Positions 18,866 through 27,426 of a DNA stretch of 49,370 nt are shown piece after piece (positions within the stretch are counted from its first letter, which is position 1; each line of letters starts with the position of its first letter). Origin of the DNA: JBBSOW01 sp038259365 (GTDB taxonomy: Bacteria > Actinomycetota > Actinomycetes > Propionibacteriales > Propionibacteriaceae); the NCBI GenBank assembly GCA_038259365.1, contig JBBSOW010000015.1, positions 1 to 49,370 of the forward strand, in the 5' to 3' direction. Under the pieces are notes generated by a model. That model saw only the letters and a program-made list of their open reading frames with translations, was not told where the DNA came from and searched no databases. The translations under genes and the position numbers were made by a program.

Positions 18866-20195
18866 CTAGAAGATGAGGCTCAAGGCGAAGGCGAATACGA
18901 ACGCTATGGTGCCCAGCAGGGTCTCCAGGACCGTCCAGGTTCGCAGCGTCGTCTTCACATCCATCTCCAAGAAGCGACCGACCAGCCAGAATCCGGAATC
19001 GTTGACGTGCGACAGCACCGTGGCCCCGCCGGCGATCGCTATCACGGTCAGGGCCCGGTCCGCAGAACTGAGGTCGCTGGCCTCGAGCAGTGGCGCCACC
19101 AGGCCGGCGGTCGTGATGAGCGCGACGGTCGCCGAGCCTTGAGCCACGCGCAGACAGACAGAGATGATGAAGGACCGCGCTGCCGGAGAGCCTCGCCGCC
19201 AGCCGAGAACCCACATCGCCACCAACACGCTGATCGGTAGCGAGATGGGGCTCTGGCCGAGCATGATGAGAATCTGGATGAACACGTTCTCCTCGCTGAC
19301 GACGCCCGTCTTGCCCAGCGTCGTCAGCCCGGTGTTGAGGAAGATGAGCACCAACGGGAGCAGCCGGACGCCGATAATGGTCCCAAACCCCGGCGGATTT
19401 GTCGTCGCGGCCGGTCCCGTGTCCGCCGGAGCCTCCGGGTCGGCTGTCGCGGTGGTCGCCTGGGCCCCCTCACCCTCGGCCCTGCCGCCTCCGGCGGGTG
19501 TCCCGGCCGGGCCGGAGACAGTGCCCCCGCCGCCGAGGATCGTCGGCACCGGGAGGTCGATCCGCCGGCCCACGAACGTGCCGTAGAGATAGCCGCCGAG
19601 GAACCAGGTCGGGATGCCGATGAGCAGACCGAAGATCAGGCTCAGGCCGACGTCGGCGCCGAGCAGTTCCGCGGCGGCCACCGGGCCGGGATGCGGGGGG
19701 GACGAAGGCGTGCATCACCGCGAACGCGCCCGCCACCGGTAGCGCGTAGAGCAGCACCGATCCGCCGAGCCGGCGGGCGACATTGAAGACGATGGGCAGC
19801 AGCACGACCAGCCCGGCGTCGAAGAAGATCGGAAAACCGAAGGCCAGGGCGGTGACGCCCAGCGCCAGCGGGGCCCGCTTCTCCCCGAACTTGCGGATCA
19901 GGGTGTCGGCCAGGACCTGCGCTCCCCCGCTCACCTCCAGCAAGCGTCCCAGCATCGCGCCGAGGCCGACGAGGAGGGCCACGCTGCCGAGGGTCTTACC
20001 GAAGCCGTCGACCATCGTCTCGACCACGTCGGCGATGTTGATGCCGGTCGCCAGGGCAGTGAGCAGGCTGACCAGGATGAGGGCAACGAAGGCGTGCAGT
20101 TTCGCCTTGATGATCAACAACAGCAGCACCAGGACGGCGCCGAGCGCGATCAGCAGCAGTGGAACGGTCTATAGGACCGGTTGGACGTCAGGCAT
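18866..20195 (-). pseudogene. gntP: GntP-family gluconate permease, disrupted twice
   Basis: The gene encodes a multi-membrane-segment gluconate:H+ symporter, but it has two lesions. From ATG 20195, which has a strong TAGGAGAA site, the frame reads MPDVQPVL and then hits TAG at codon 9 (20169-20171). A CAG-to-TAG change would explain it. Further on, the conserved HAFVPPHPGP segment is broken by one extra base in a seven-C run (G7 at 19695-19701 on the plus strand). The rest (18866 to about 19690) is open in another frame. GTG at codon 23 could restart, but inside membrane segment 1. A low-complexity loop (Gly/Ala/Thr-rich) lies in the second half. It follows the kinase gene by 31 bp. Confidence 0.85.
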
Positions 20196-20226
20196 GCTCG
20201 TTCTCCTATCGCTTTGAGGTGTGAAA

Positions 20227-21759
20227 TCAGCTGACGTTCGCTGCCGCGTCGTCTCGCGCGGCAGCGAGCTCGGAGAAGGTCTCCGAGAGTAGGTGGACGA
20301 GGTCGACGTATCGTCGGTGCGCCTCGTCGTAGACGCCTCGGCGCGCGGCGTCGGGTTGGATCCGATCGCGCACCACGATGAGATCGTTGATCGCGTCGAT
20401 ACTGTCGAGCAGGCCGAGAGCGGTCATGCCCAAAACGCCGGCACCGAACGCCGTCGCCTCGGTCACCTGTGGCAACTCCAACTCGACGTCGAGGATGTCG
20501 GCTACGAGCTGGGTCCACAACGCCGAGTTCGTGAACCCGCCGGTGGCGCGGAGCCTGCGTACCGGGTGCCCGCAGTCGGCGAGCGCGTCGGTCACCAGCC
20601 TCAGTTGATGGGCCACCCCCTCCAGTCCCGCGCGGACGAGGTGTCCCCGGCCGTGATGGAACCGCAAACCGAAGATCACTCCCGACGGGTCGGCCGACCA
20701 TTGCGGTGCCCGCTCACCGGTGAGATACGGGAGCGACAATAAGCCATCGGCCCCTGGAGGGATCTGCGCAGCCAACGCGGTCAGCTCCTCGTCGTCGAGG
20801 GCGGCATCGAACACGGTCTCCCGCAGCCAGCGCAGCCACAGGCCGCCGTTGTTGATGGCTCCCCCGACCACCCAGCGGTCGTCGGTCAGCGCGTAGCAGA
20901 ACACGCGCATCGCGGGATCGGTCACCGGTGCGTCCACCGTCACCCGGACCGCGCCGCTGGTGCCGATGGTGATGGCGCCCAGGTCGTTGCCCAAGGCGCC
21001 AACGCCGAGGTTGGCCAACACTCCGTCTGTTGCTCCGATCACCACGGGGGTGTCGTTGCCCAATCCCGTCCGCTCCGCGGTGGCGACGGTCAGGCCTGGC
21101 AGGATGTGGGTCGTCGGCACCAGGGGTGCCAGCTGGTCCGCGCCGATGTGCGCCAACTGCAGCGCCTCGCTGTCCCAGCGTCGACCTTCGAGATCGAACA
21201 GCCCCGTGGCCGAGGCGCTCGCATGATCGACCGCCCAGGTTCCGGTGAGAGCATGGATCAGGTATTCCTTGATTCCCACCCACATCCGCACGCGGTTGGC
21301 CAGGTCCGGTTGCTCGTCGTGGAACCAGACGAGCTTGGCCAGCGGCGCCATCGGGTGCATCGGCGTGCCGGTGCGGCGGTAGACCCCGAGGTGATCGGCC
21401 CGCAACACCTCCGCCTGGGTTCGCGATCGGGTGTCGGCGTAGGTGAGCATCTGGGTGAGCGGGATGCTCCGCTCGTCTAAGCCGATCAGGCTGTGCATCG
21501 CTGTGCTGACGGCGATGCCAGCGACACTGATTGCCGCTCGCCCCGCGTGCGTGGTGATCTCGGCGAGGGCGGCGAGGCAGGCCTCGACGATCTCGTCGGG
21601 ATCCTGTTCGGCCCATCCGGGATGAGGGGTACTCAGGGGATACTCACGGCTGGACACCGCATGCTCGGTGGCGTCGGCACTATACAAACCGACCTTCACC
21701 GCCGTCGTGCCCACGTCGAGACCGATGACGCCTTGGACTTCACCACGGCCGCCGCGCAT
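20227..21759 (-). CDS. gntK: FGGY-family carbohydrate kinase, probable gluconokinase
   Basis: The 510-residue protein has the two-domain FGGY fold. It starts with the phosphate-loop segment VIGLDVGTTAVKVGLYS and contains HPGWAEQDPDEI, VVIGATDGVLANLGVGA, ITIGTSGAVRV and the late ATGGFTNSALWTQLVADIL. It would phosphorylate gluconate to 6-phosphogluconate; xylulokinase is the main alternative. The gluconate call rests on the GntP remnant directly downstream. Start ATG 21759 has an excellent AGGAGG site. With the transporter broken, the kinase may rely on another uptake route or may itself be on the way to loss. Confidence 0.85.
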   Translation of the reverse strand: MRGGRGEVQGVIGLDVGTTAVKVGLYSADATEHAVSSREYPLSTPHPGWAEQDPDEIVEACLAALAEITTHAGRAAISVAGIAVSTAMHSLIGLDERSIPLTQMLTYADTRSRTQAEVLRADHLGVYRRTGTPMHPMAPLAKLVWFHDEQPDLANRVRMWVGIKEYLIHALTGTWAVDHASASATGLFDLEGRRWDSEALQLAHIGADQLAPLVPTTHILPGLTVATAERTGLGNDTPVVIGATDGVLANLGVGALGNDLGAITIGTSGAVRVTVDAPVTDPAMRVFCYALTDDRWVVGGAINNGGLWLRWLRETVFDAALDDEELTALAAQIPPGADGLLSLPYLTGERAPQWSADPSGVIFGLRFHHGRGHLVRAGLEGVAHQLRLVTDALADCGHPVRRLRATGGFTNSALWTQLVADILDVELELPQVTEATAFGAGVLGMTALGLLDSIDAINDLIVVRDRIQPDAARRGVYDEAHRRYVDLVHLLSETFSELAAARDDAAANVS

Positions 21760-21872
21760 CGTTACCTCCTCGGCTGCCTCGTTGGCGATCTCAAACCTAG
21801 CGGGCGGCCAGGTGGCGAGTGCACCAGGGGCGTGCGGGCTTGAGAGGGGGCCGCCGAACTACTCACTCGTTG

Positions 21873-22823
21873 TCAGGTGAGCGACGGCTCGTCGGGGGCG
21901 GAGAGGGTCAAGATCGCCTCCACGACCTCCTCGCGCGCCTCGACCAGAGACTCCAGTTCGCGCACGCGCACCGCGACACTAGATTCAGGGTCGTCGCCCA
22001 CCAAGTCCACGGCGGCCACCAGGAAGACCCGGGACGGGCCGACAAACTCCAGATACAAATACGTCACCCGCTCCACGCCCGGCAGCGTGCGGAGCTCGTC
22101 CAGGATCGCGGCGCGCGTGCGCTCGGGGACCTGCTGGCCCACCAGGAACTCGCGGTTGCGGTTGATGAGGAAGATCGCCACCACGGCGAGGAGCAGTCCG
22201 ACGAGGATCGAGCCGATGGCGTCGAAGACCGCCAACCCGGTGATCTGATGCAAGGCAACGCCGGACCCGGCGAAGATCAGCCCGACGAGGGCGGCGGAGT
22301 CCTCGGCGAACACCGCCCGTAGCGTCGGGTCCGAGGTGCGGGAGACAAACCTGAGCGGGTGCAGCCCGCGCTTTTCCGCCTGTCCCCTGGCTTGGCGAAG
22401 GGCCTGCAGGAACGAGGTTCCCTCCAGCACGAACGCCACCCCCAACACGACGTAGGCTATGAGGTAGTCAGCGGCCGGCTCCGGGTTGCCAAGCTGCTGA
22501 ATGCCGTGGAGGACCGAGACCACCGCTCCGGCGGTGAACAGGCCGAACGCGGCGATGGTGGACCAGAAGTAGGTCTCGCGCCCGAATCCTAGCGGGTGCC
22601 GGCCGTCGGCCGCCTTGGCGCCGCGCCGTTCGGCGATGATGAGGAAGATCTCGTTGCCGGCATCCGCCCAGGAGTGGGCGGCCTCGGCCACCATCGACGC
22701 CGAGCCAGTAAAGAACGCTGCGATGCTCTTGGCGATGGCGATCAGCAGGTTCGCGGTGAAGGCGATGATGACCGTGCGCATGCTATTCCCACCGTCCGAA
22801 TTCTTCTCACTATCGCCGGTCAC
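21873..22823 (-). CDS. Cation diffusion facilitator (CDF) metal transporter
   Basis: A 316-residue CDF exporter with about six membrane segments. The metal-site motifs are HSWADAGNE in segment 2 and AEDSAALVG in segment 5. A C-terminal cytoplasmic domain (about 210-316) contains LRTLPGVERVTYLYLEFVGP. Such proteins exchange Zn, Fe, Mn or Co for protons; the first metal motif is H-x3-D, and the specificity is not readable. The start may be the second Met (residue 15), because the first 14 residues are polar and Ser/Asn/Gly-rich. A 110-bp gap separates it from rlmN. Confidence 0.9.
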   Translation of the reverse strand: MTGDSEKNSDGGNSMRTVIIAFTANLLIAIAKSIAAFFTGSASMVAEAAHSWADAGNEIFLIIAERRGAKAADGRHPLGFGRETYFWSTIAAFGLFTAGAVVSVLHGIQQLGNPEPAADYLIAYVVLGVAFVLEGTSFLQALRQARGQAEKRGLHPLRFVSRTSDPTLRAVFAEDSAALVGLIFAGSGVALHQITGLAVFDAIGSILVGLLLAVVAIFLINRNREFLVGQQVPERTRAAILDELRTLPGVERVTYLYLEFVGPSRVFLVAAVDLVGDDPESSVAVRVRELESLVEAREEVVEAILTLSAPDEPSLT

Positions 22824-22934
22824 CTAATCCCCCCCGTGTCGACAGGAGGGTCGTGGTCGACGGATCGCCCACCGAGCGCGATCACCGCGTGGCCCAAGCG
22901 TGAGCGGTGGGCATCTCTTTCGTCTGTTGTCACG

Positions 22935-24134
22935 TTATCGACCAACCGCCTGGGTAGCGGCGAGCTGACCGCAGGCGCCGTCGATCTCTTGGCCGCGGGT
23001 GTCGCGGACGGTGACGGGGATGCCGTGGGATTCGAGGCGGCGGACGAACTCGCGCTCGTCTTGGGGCCGCGAGGCGGTCCACTTCGAGCCCGGGGTCGGG
23101 TTGAGCGGGATGAGGTTGACGTGCACCCAGCCCCAATCGCCGCGCTGTTGCAGCTTCTTGGCCAGCAGGTCCGCGCGCCAGGCCTGATCGTTGATGTCCT
23201 TGATCATGATGTATTCGATCGAGACCCGTCGCTTGGATTCGCGGGCGTACTCCCACGCCGCGTCGAGCACCTCGCCGACCTTCCAGCGCGTATTGATCGG
23301 CACGATCTCGTCGCGCAGTTCGTCGTCGGGGGCGTGCAGGCTGAGGGCCAGCGTCATCGGCACGCGCTCCTGCACGAGCTGCCTCATCCGGGGCACGAGG
23401 CCAACCGTGGAGACCGTGATGCCGCGGGCGGAGATGCCGAGCCCGTGGGGCGCGGGGGCATTCATGGTGCGCACGGCGCTCACGACCGCGCGGTAGTTCG
23501 CCAGCGGTTCCCCCATGCCCATGAAGACCACGTTGGAGATGCGGCCGGGCCCACCGGCCAGCTCGCCGCGCGCCAATGCCCCGGCGCCGTCGACGGCCTG
23601 CTGAACGATCTCGGCCGCGCTCATGTTGCGCTGCAGGCCACCCTGGCCGGTCGCGCAGAACGGGCACGCCATCCCGCAGCCGGCCTGAGAGGAGACACAG
23701 ATGGTGGTCCTCGTGCGGGCCGCGGACTCGCCGGTGGCGCTGACGCCGTAACGCATCAGCACAGATTCCACCAGCGCGCCGTCGTGCAGCCGCCACAGCG
23801 TCTTGCGCGTGGTGTCGTCATCGCAGGTGCTGGTGTGAAGTGGCTGCAGCAACGCGGGGAAGAACGCTTCGCCAAGTTCGGCCCGCGCGCCCTTGGGCAG
23901 GTCGGTCCACTCACCGGGATCCTGGCTGAGCCGTTCGAACCAGTGCTTGGACAGCTGAGCGGCTCGAAACTCCGGCTGCCCGGCCTCGACGACGGCGGCC
24001 TTGCGCTCGTCGACGCTGAGGTCGATCCAGTGCCTCGGCGGCTTGCCGCGCCGGGGCGCGGTCATCACGATGGGTAGCTCGTTGCGACCCTCGGCGGGTT
24101 TCGCCGTGGTCACCTGCGGTGGTAGTTCTGTCAT
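22935..24134 (-). CDS. rlmN: Dual-specificity RNA methyltransferase RlmN
   Basis: RlmN is a radical-SAM enzyme that methylates C2 of A2503 in 23S rRNA and A37 of some tRNAs. The cluster motif C-x3-C-x2-C lies at Cys153, Cys157 and Cys160 (GCGMACPFC). GMGEPLANY, ISARGITVSTVG and SLHAPDDELRDEIVPIN are further signatures. The length of 399 residues is slightly long, from a basic N-terminal extension. It is the last gene of the pyrH-frr-cdsA-rlmN run, as in mycobacteria. Confidence 0.96.
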   Translation of the reverse strand: MTELPPQVTTAKPAEGRNELPIVMTAPRRGKPPRHWIDLSVDERKAAVVEAGQPEFRAAQLSKHWFERLSQDPGEWTDLPKGARAELGEAFFPALLQPLHTSTCDDDTTRKTLWRLHDGALVESVLMRYGVSATGESAARTRTTICVSSQAGCGMACPFCATGQGGLQRNMSAAEIVQQAVDGAGALARGELAGGPGRISNVVFMGMGEPLANYRAVVSAVRTMNAPAPHGLGISARGITVSTVGLVPRMRQLVQERVPMTLALSLHAPDDELRDEIVPINTRWKVGEVLDAAWEYARESKRRVSIEYIMIKDINDQAWRADLLAKKLQQRGDWGWVHVNLIPLNPTPGSKWTASRPQDEREFVRRLESHGIPVTVRDTRGQEIDGACGQLAATQAVGR

Positions 24135-24175
24135 GGTTTTTGCCTATCCGCCCTGCCTTTTTGGAGAGTGTGGTC

Positions 24176-25084
24176 TCAGCCACCGGGCACGAGCATGTAC
24201 ATCACGAACCACGCCACCGGGGCCGCAACAAGAAGGGAATCCAACCGGTCCATGACCCCGCCGTGGCCGGGCAGGAAAGACGACATGTCCTTGATGCCGA
24301 CGTCGCGCTTGATCAACGATTCGATCAGGTCCCCGCAGACCCCGACCAGGACCACGGCGAAGCCCAGGACGATCCCCACCCACCAGGGCGCCTTGAGCCC
24401 GTACACGGTGATCAGCATGGCGGCGACGATCCCGAAAACGACCGAACCGGCCAGGCCCTCCCACGATTTCTTCGGGCTGATCTTCGGCGCCATCGCGTGC
24501 TTGCCGAGGAAGACCCCGACGACGTAGCCGCCGACGTCGCTCATGACGACGACGAGGATCGTCGCCACCATCCGCATGACGCCACGCTCGCCGGCGAGCA
24601 GCAGGGCCACGAAAGATCCCAGCAGGGGGACGTAGGCGATGACGAACAGGCTGGCGGAGGCATCCTTGACGTATCCGTCGGCGCCCTTGGGCATCCGCCA
24701 GATCAGCGCCGCCAACACGGTGGCCGCGAGCGCGGCAAGGAGGAAACTGTTCGACGGAATGGGCGCCCACGTGTTCAACCCGGCGAAGTAGGAGCCGAAA
24801 ACGATCGCGATCGTGCCCGCGATGATGGGCACAATGGCGGCGTACATCCCGATCCGCTTCAGCGCGTTGCTGATCTCGACGGCCGCCAGGCACAACGCCA
24901 CCGCCACCAGGAGCGCGAACGCCGGTTTGAAGAAGGCCAACGACACCACGACGTAGGCGCCGAGCGCCACGCCCACCCCGATGGCGGCGGGCAGGTTCCG
25001 CCCGGCCCGCCCGTGATGGGGGCCCGCGGCGTTCACCTCATCGGTGCCGGGCTCGTCGGCGTCAGGCTCGTCGGGGTCGGTCAT
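24176..25084 (-). CDS. cdsA: Phosphatidate cytidylyltransferase (CDP-diacylglycerol synthase)
   Basis: CdsA makes CDP-diacylglycerol from CTP and phosphatidic acid, the branch point to all phospholipids. The 302-residue membrane protein has about eight hydrophobic segments. Its signature is at the C-terminal side: KKSWEGLAGSVVFG, then DLIESLIKRDVGIKDMSSFL and PGHGGVMDRLDSLL. The N-terminus is an acidic, soluble tail (Asp/Glu/Pro-rich, about 35 residues). It lies 18 bp after frr. Confidence 0.96.
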   Translation of the reverse strand: MTDPDEPDADEPGTDEVNAAGPHHGRAGRNLPAAIGVGVALGAYVVVSLAFFKPAFALLVAVALCLAAVEISNALKRIGMYAAIVPIIAGTIAIVFGSYFAGLNTWAPIPSNSFLLAALAATVLAALIWRMPKGADGYVKDASASLFVIAYVPLLGSFVALLLAGERGVMRMVATILVVVMSDVGGYVVGVFLGKHAMAPKISPKKSWEGLAGSVVFGIVAAMLITVYGLKAPWWVGIVLGFAVVLVGVCGDLIESLIKRDVGIKDMSSFLPGHGGVMDRLDSLLVAAPVAWFVMYMLVPGG

Positions 25085-25102
25085 CGTCGAAGTTTTAGCC
25101 GC

Positions 25103-25660
25103 TCAGACTTCGAGCAGTTCCGCTTCCTTGCTCTTCAGCACATCATCGATGGTGTCGACGTGCCTCTTCGTCGCGGCGTCGAGTTGCTTCTCCGCGCGGG
25201 AGGCCTCGTCCTCGCCCACTTCCTTGTCCTTGACGAGCTTGTCGATCGCGTCCTTGGCCTGGCGGCGGGATCCGCGCACCGAGATGCGAGCGTCCTCAGC
25301 CTTGGTCTTGGCCAGCTTGATGTACTCCTTGCGACGCTCCTCGGTCAGGATGGGCAGGGTGACGCGGATGGCGTGACCGTCGTTGGAAGGGTTCACGCCG
25401 AGATCGGAATCGCGGATCGCCTTCTCGATGTTGTTCATCGCGGTGCGGTCGAAGGGGGTGATGAGCACCATTCGCGCCTCGGGCACCTGGAAGCTGGCGA
25501 GCTGCTGGATCGGCGTCATGGCGCCGTAGTACTCGGCCTGCAGCTTGTTGAACATGGCCGGGTGCGCCCGTCCGGTGCGGATGGCCGCGAACTCTTCCTT
25601 GGCGTATTCCACGGCGTCGTTCATCTTGGCTTCGGCTTCTCTATTGATGTCGGCGATCAC
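25103..25660 (-). CDS. frr: Ribosome recycling factor
   Basis: RRF, with EF-G, splits the post-termination ribosome. The length of 185 residues is standard. Signatures are FAAIRTGRAHPAMFNKLQ near the N-terminus, ITPFDRTAMNNIEKAIRDSDLGVNPSNDG in the middle, and a C-terminal helix with VRGSRRQAKDAIDKL. The start is GTG 25660. It lies between pyrH (59-bp gap) and cdsA (18-bp gap), the classic order. Confidence 0.97.
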   Translation of the reverse strand: MIADINREAEAKMNDAVEYAKEEFAAIRTGRAHPAMFNKLQAEYYGAMTPIQQLASFQVPEARMVLITPFDRTAMNNIEKAIRDSDLGVNPSNDGHAIRVTLPILTEERRKEYIKLAKTKAEDARISVRGSRRQAKDAIDKLVKDKEVGEDEASRAEKQLDAATKRHVDTIDDVLKSKEAELLEV

Positions 25661-25719
25661 GCTGATCAGTTCCTTACGTCGTCAGGGGTTGAGCTGAGTG
25701 TCGAGTTTGACCTCGTGGG

Positions 25720-26430
25720 TCAGGCGTGCACGGTGCTTCCTATTGTTTCACCACTGACAACCTTGGCGATGTTGCCCGCGACGTCGAGGCTGAAAAAGAC
25801 CATCGGGAGCTTGTAATCGCGCGCCATCGACACGGCGGTGGCGTCGGCCACTTTGAGATCGCGAGCGATGTAGTCGGTGTAGGTGATCTGGTGAAACTTC
25901 TTGGCGTCGGGGTTGTGCCTGGGATCGCTATCGTAGACCCCGTCGGTGCCCTGCTTGCCCATCAACAACACCTCGGCGCCGATCTCCAGCGCCCGCTGGG
26001 CGGCGACCGTGTCGGTAGAGAAGTAGGGCATGCCCGAGCCGGCGCCGAAGATGACGACGCGCCCCTTCTCGAGGTGTCGTTCGGCCCGCCTTGGAATGTA
26101 GGGCTCTGCCACCTGGCCCATGGTGATCGCGGTCTGGACGCGGGTCTCGAGCCCGGCCTTCTCGCAGAAGTCTTGCAGCGCCAGGCAGTTCATCACGGTG
26201 CCCAACATGCCCATGTAATCGGCCCGGTCACGATCCATCCCGCGCTGCTGCAGCTCGGCGCCGCGGAAGAAGTTGCCCCCGCCGACGACGATCGCCACCT
26301 GCACGCCCTGGGCGACCACCTCGGCGATCTCTTGGGCGATGCCGCCCACGACATCGGGGTCGACGCCGATCCGGCCGCCACCGAAGGCTTCACCGGAGAG
26401 TTTCAGTAGGACGCGCTTGTAGGCGGGCAT
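25720..26430 (-). CDS. pyrH: UMP kinase
   Basis: PyrH phosphorylates UMP to UDP. From ATG 26430 the protein is 236 residues, beginning MPAYKRVLLKLSGEAFGG with the phosphate-binding LKLSGE. VAIVVGGGNFFRG, DYMGMLGTVMNCLALQD and LLMGKQGTDGVYDSDP follow. The frame is open further upstream to 26532, but that stretch contains the hairpin after tsf and is not coding-like. A GGAA site precedes the ATG. Normally a hexamer regulated by GTP and UTP. Confidence 0.97.
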   Translation of the reverse strand: MPAYKRVLLKLSGEAFGGGRIGVDPDVVGGIAQEIAEVVAQGVQVAIVVGGGNFFRGAELQQRGMDRDRADYMGMLGTVMNCLALQDFCEKAGLETRVQTAITMGQVAEPYIPRRAERHLEKGRVVIFGAGSGMPYFSTDTVAAQRALEIGAEVLLMGKQGTDGVYDSDPRHNPDAKKFHQITYTDYIARDLKVADATAVSMARDYKLPMVFFSLDVAGNIAKVVSGETIGSTVHA

Positions 26431-26490
26431 CGTGTTCCTTGTCGTTTTTCCCTGGTGAGGTTGGGAGGTGGTGCTCACCCTAGCGGCAAA

Positions 26491-26530
26491 GAGCCGCCGC
26501 CCCCGACCGTCGGGTCGTGAGCGGCGGCTC
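26491..26530 (-). terminator. Stem-loop between tsf and pyrH
   Basis: A perfect 10-bp stem (GAGCCGCCGC at 26491-26500 pairs with GCGGCGGCTC at 26521-26530) encloses a loop that can itself pair (CGACC/GGTCG). On the minus strand the stem is followed by only three Ts (CTTTGCC). It lies in the 137-bp gap between tsf and pyrH. A partial terminator or RNA-processing site would set rpsB-tsf apart from pyrH-frr-cdsA-rlmN. Confidence 0.6.
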
Positions 26531-26567
26531 ATGGTGCTTGTGCTCTACGAGCGTTGTCTTGACAGAC

Positions 26568-27380
26568 CTACACGGCCTCGAAGCGAACGAAGCGCTTCAC
26601 CGAGACACCGGCGGCCTCGAGGACCTGCTGGACCGACTTCTTGTCGTCGGTCACCGCGGGCTGATCGAGCAGCGCGACGTCCTTGAAGAACCCGTTCAGG
26701 CGGCCCTGCACGATTTTCGGCAGAGCAGCCTCCGGCTTGCCCTCTTCGCGAGAGGTCGCCTCGGCGATGGACCGCTCGTGCTCGACGATGTCGCTGGGCA
26801 CGTCATCGCGAGAGAGGTACCTGGGACGCATCGCCGCGATCTGCAGCGCCACGGTGTGGACCGTCGATTCGTCATCGCCCTCGTACTCCACCAAGACGCC
26901 CACCTGGGGAGGCAGGTCGCTGGCCCGCCGGTGCAGGTAGACGTGGGTGTCGCCCTCGAAGTAGGCGGCCTGCTTGAGTTCCAGCTTCTCCCCGATCTTG
27001 ACGGCGAGTTCCTGGACGGCATCGCCCGCGGACTTCCCCGAGGGCAGGGCCACGGCCTGTACTGCCTCGACGCCGTCGGCCTTGGCCTGGTCGGCCGCGC
27101 TGGCGATCTCATCGCCGAGCTGCACGAACTCGTCGTTCTTGGCCACGAAGTCGGTCTCCGCGCCCAGCTGGATCAGTGCCCCGCCGGCGGTGGCGACGAG
27201 GCCGTTGCTGGCCTCGCGTTCGGCCCGCTTGGCGTTCTTGGCCTGGCCGTGCACGCGCAGGATCTCGATAGCCTTATCGAAATCACCGTCGGCCTCGGTG
27301 AGGGCCTTCTTCGCGTCCATCATTCCGGCGCCGGAGGCGTCGCGGAGCTTCTTCACATCGGATGCGGCAAATGATGCCAT
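26568..27380 (-). CDS. tsf: Elongation factor Ts
   Basis: EF-Ts is the nucleotide exchange factor for EF-Tu. The 270-residue length is typical of actinobacteria. The N-terminal UBA-like part reads VKKLRDASGAGMMDAKKALTEADGDF. The TDFVAKN contact loop and the GVLVEYEGDDE segment follow. The C-terminus ends in VSVKRFVRFEAV. It lies 46 bp after rpsB, the universal rpsB-tsf order. Confidence 0.97.
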   Translation of the reverse strand: MASFAASDVKKLRDASGAGMMDAKKALTEADGDFDKAIEILRVHGQAKNAKRAEREASNGLVATAGGALIQLGAETDFVAKNDEFVQLGDEIASAADQAKADGVEAVQAVALPSGKSAGDAVQELAVKIGEKLELKQAAYFEGDTHVYLHRRASDLPPQVGVLVEYEGDDESTVHTVALQIAAMRPRYLSRDDVPSDIVEHERSIAEATSREEGKPEAALPKIVQGRLNGFFKDVALLDQPAVTDDKKSVQQVLEAAGVSVKRFVRFEAV

Positions 27381-27426
27381 CAGTTACTAGTCCTGTCTTG
27401 TCTATCGTCGGAAGCGAGCTACTGGC

